Origin: Panonychus citri
Lineage: Eukaryota; Arthropoda; Arachnida; Trombidiformes; Tetranychidae
Assembly: GCF_014898815.1 (NCBI RefSeq)
Contig: NW_026515537.1
Coordinates: 1-64,000, forward strand
Length of the DNA stretch: 64,000 nt
Direction of reading: 5' to 3'
Of this stretch, positions 63,601 to 64,000 are shown piece after piece. Within the stretch, counting starts at the first letter, position 1. The number at the start of each line of letters is the position of its first letter. A program made the position numbers and the translations under genes. The notes beneath the pieces are model-generated. The model was not told the origin of the DNA, did no database searches, and saw nothing but the letters and a program-made list of their open reading frames with translations.

Positions 63601-64000
63601 GTAGATGATGCCCTGAGCCAGATGAAGCTGAGCCAGATGATGAACCAGTTCCTGATGTTGATGCAGTATTACGGGTGGCAGTTGATCCTGATGTAGTAGT
63701 ACTAGTAGTAGATGATGAGCCAGATGAACCTGAACCTGATCCTGAACCTGCAGCAGCAGCACCTGATGATGATCCTGAACCAGATGATGAACCAGCTCCT
63801 GATGATGAACCAGAACTGTTTCGAAGCAGCTGATGATCCTGATGAACCGGAGCCAGTAGCAGTAGATGAACCTGAACCTGATCCTGAACCCAGCGGCTGA
63901 TGATCCTGAACCTGAAGCAGCAGCACCTGATGATGATCCTGAACCAGATGATGAACCAGAACTGTTTCCTGAAGCAGCTGATGAACCGGAGCCAGTAGCA
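54700..64000 (-). CDS. Silk-fibroin-like Ser/Gly/Ala/Thr repeat protein 2 (5' part outside window)
   Basis: Reading right to left, the same unit as in silk-like gene 1 (TTTSTTTSGSTATGNTAS, SGTGSSSGSASSGSGASS, GS runs) continues for at least 9.2 kb. It ends with AKTYKNEIGQKCVCYA and TAA at 54702-54700. The end keeps A-K-T-Y-x-N, G, C-x-C-Y-A in common with gene 1 while the rest of that peptide differs. The signal peptide and promoter lie beyond the window. Small indels again move the Ser-rich frame, for example near 55085, 55157, 55452, 55627, 58508, 58538, 59215, 60694 and 63054, while one frame stays open and Ser-rich for about 1,000 codons (about 61751-58551). Units vary by loss of GS runs or of the SGAAAAS and STATGSGSS segments. 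The function as silk protein is inferred from composition, as for gene 1. Confidence 0.75.
54745..64000 (-). repeat. Tandem array of silk-like gene 2
   Basis: Same family of units as 37000-44460 but on the opposite strand. Unit lengths are more mixed (roughly 200-340 bp) and GS-run length varies. It runs off the window end. Confidence 0.9.

Noticed and set aside
36960..63990. CRISPR-like or satellite array
   Set aside because: Units are coding, variable in length and without unique spacers; the locus is eukaryotic.
1..64000. tRNA or rRNA genes
   Set aside because: I looked for GGTTCGA-type T-loops and cloverleaf pairing and found none convincing; a covariance-model scan was not possible.

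Overview
This is eukaryotic nuclear DNA: AT-rich, with spliced genes (GT-AG introns, several only about 60-90 bp), AATAAA signals, (GA)n microsatellites and small foldback transposons. The gene content is that of an arthropod: a sidestep-type immunoglobulin receptor, a DEG/ENaC channel, a non-classical cadherin, and two large Ser/Gly/Ala/Thr repeat proteins that look like silk fibroins. Serine-dominated silk together with a compact AT-rich genome suggests a silk-spinning mite, most likely a spider mite (Tetranychidae). The species is an inference and was not tested by any search.

Layout. (1) About 0.65-12.7 kb, + strand: the 3' seven exons of a sidestep-family receptor (Ig, Ig, FN3, transmembrane helix, cytoplasmic tail ending ESTV). 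(2) 14.1-19.9 kb, - strand: a 12-exon cadherin with about six EC repeats and a tail of about 500 residues, convergent with the first gene. (3) 19.9-24.4 kb: AT-rich non-coding DNA. (4) 24.5-26.0 kb, +: an intronless DEG/ENaC subunit flanked by a diverged direct repeat. (5) 27.7-29.0 kb, +: VMP1, also without coding introns, preceded by a CTCF-like motif. (6) 30.0-32.1 kb, +: a nine-exon gene for a 476-residue protein with one WW domain and four CUE-like repeats. (7) 34.3-35.4 kb: a broken L-xylulose reductase-like SDR gene and adjoining sequence. A deleted second copy lies at 46.5-47.0 kb on the other side of the first silk gene. (8) 36.6-44.5 kb, +: silk-like gene 1, with a signal peptide and about 24 repeats. 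(9) 44.9-46.5 kb: a cluster of four non-autonomous transposons, one nested in another. (10) 47.6-52.1 kb, -: a two-PDZ region of a scaffold gene. (11) 54.7 kb to the window end, -: silk-like gene 2, incomplete at its 5' end.

The two silk-like genes are tail to tail and end in nearly the same C-terminal peptide (AKTY-N---G--C-CYA). They form a very large inverted repeat around the PDZ gene. Both are crossed by single-base frame breaks, many of them GG-to-G changes, so neither can be read as one open frame here. Assembly error, polymorphism and true decay cannot be separated from the sequence alone. The conserved genes (sidestep, cadherin, PDZ scaffold) are typical membrane-adhesion components. 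Nothing shows that they act with the silk genes beyond being neighbours.
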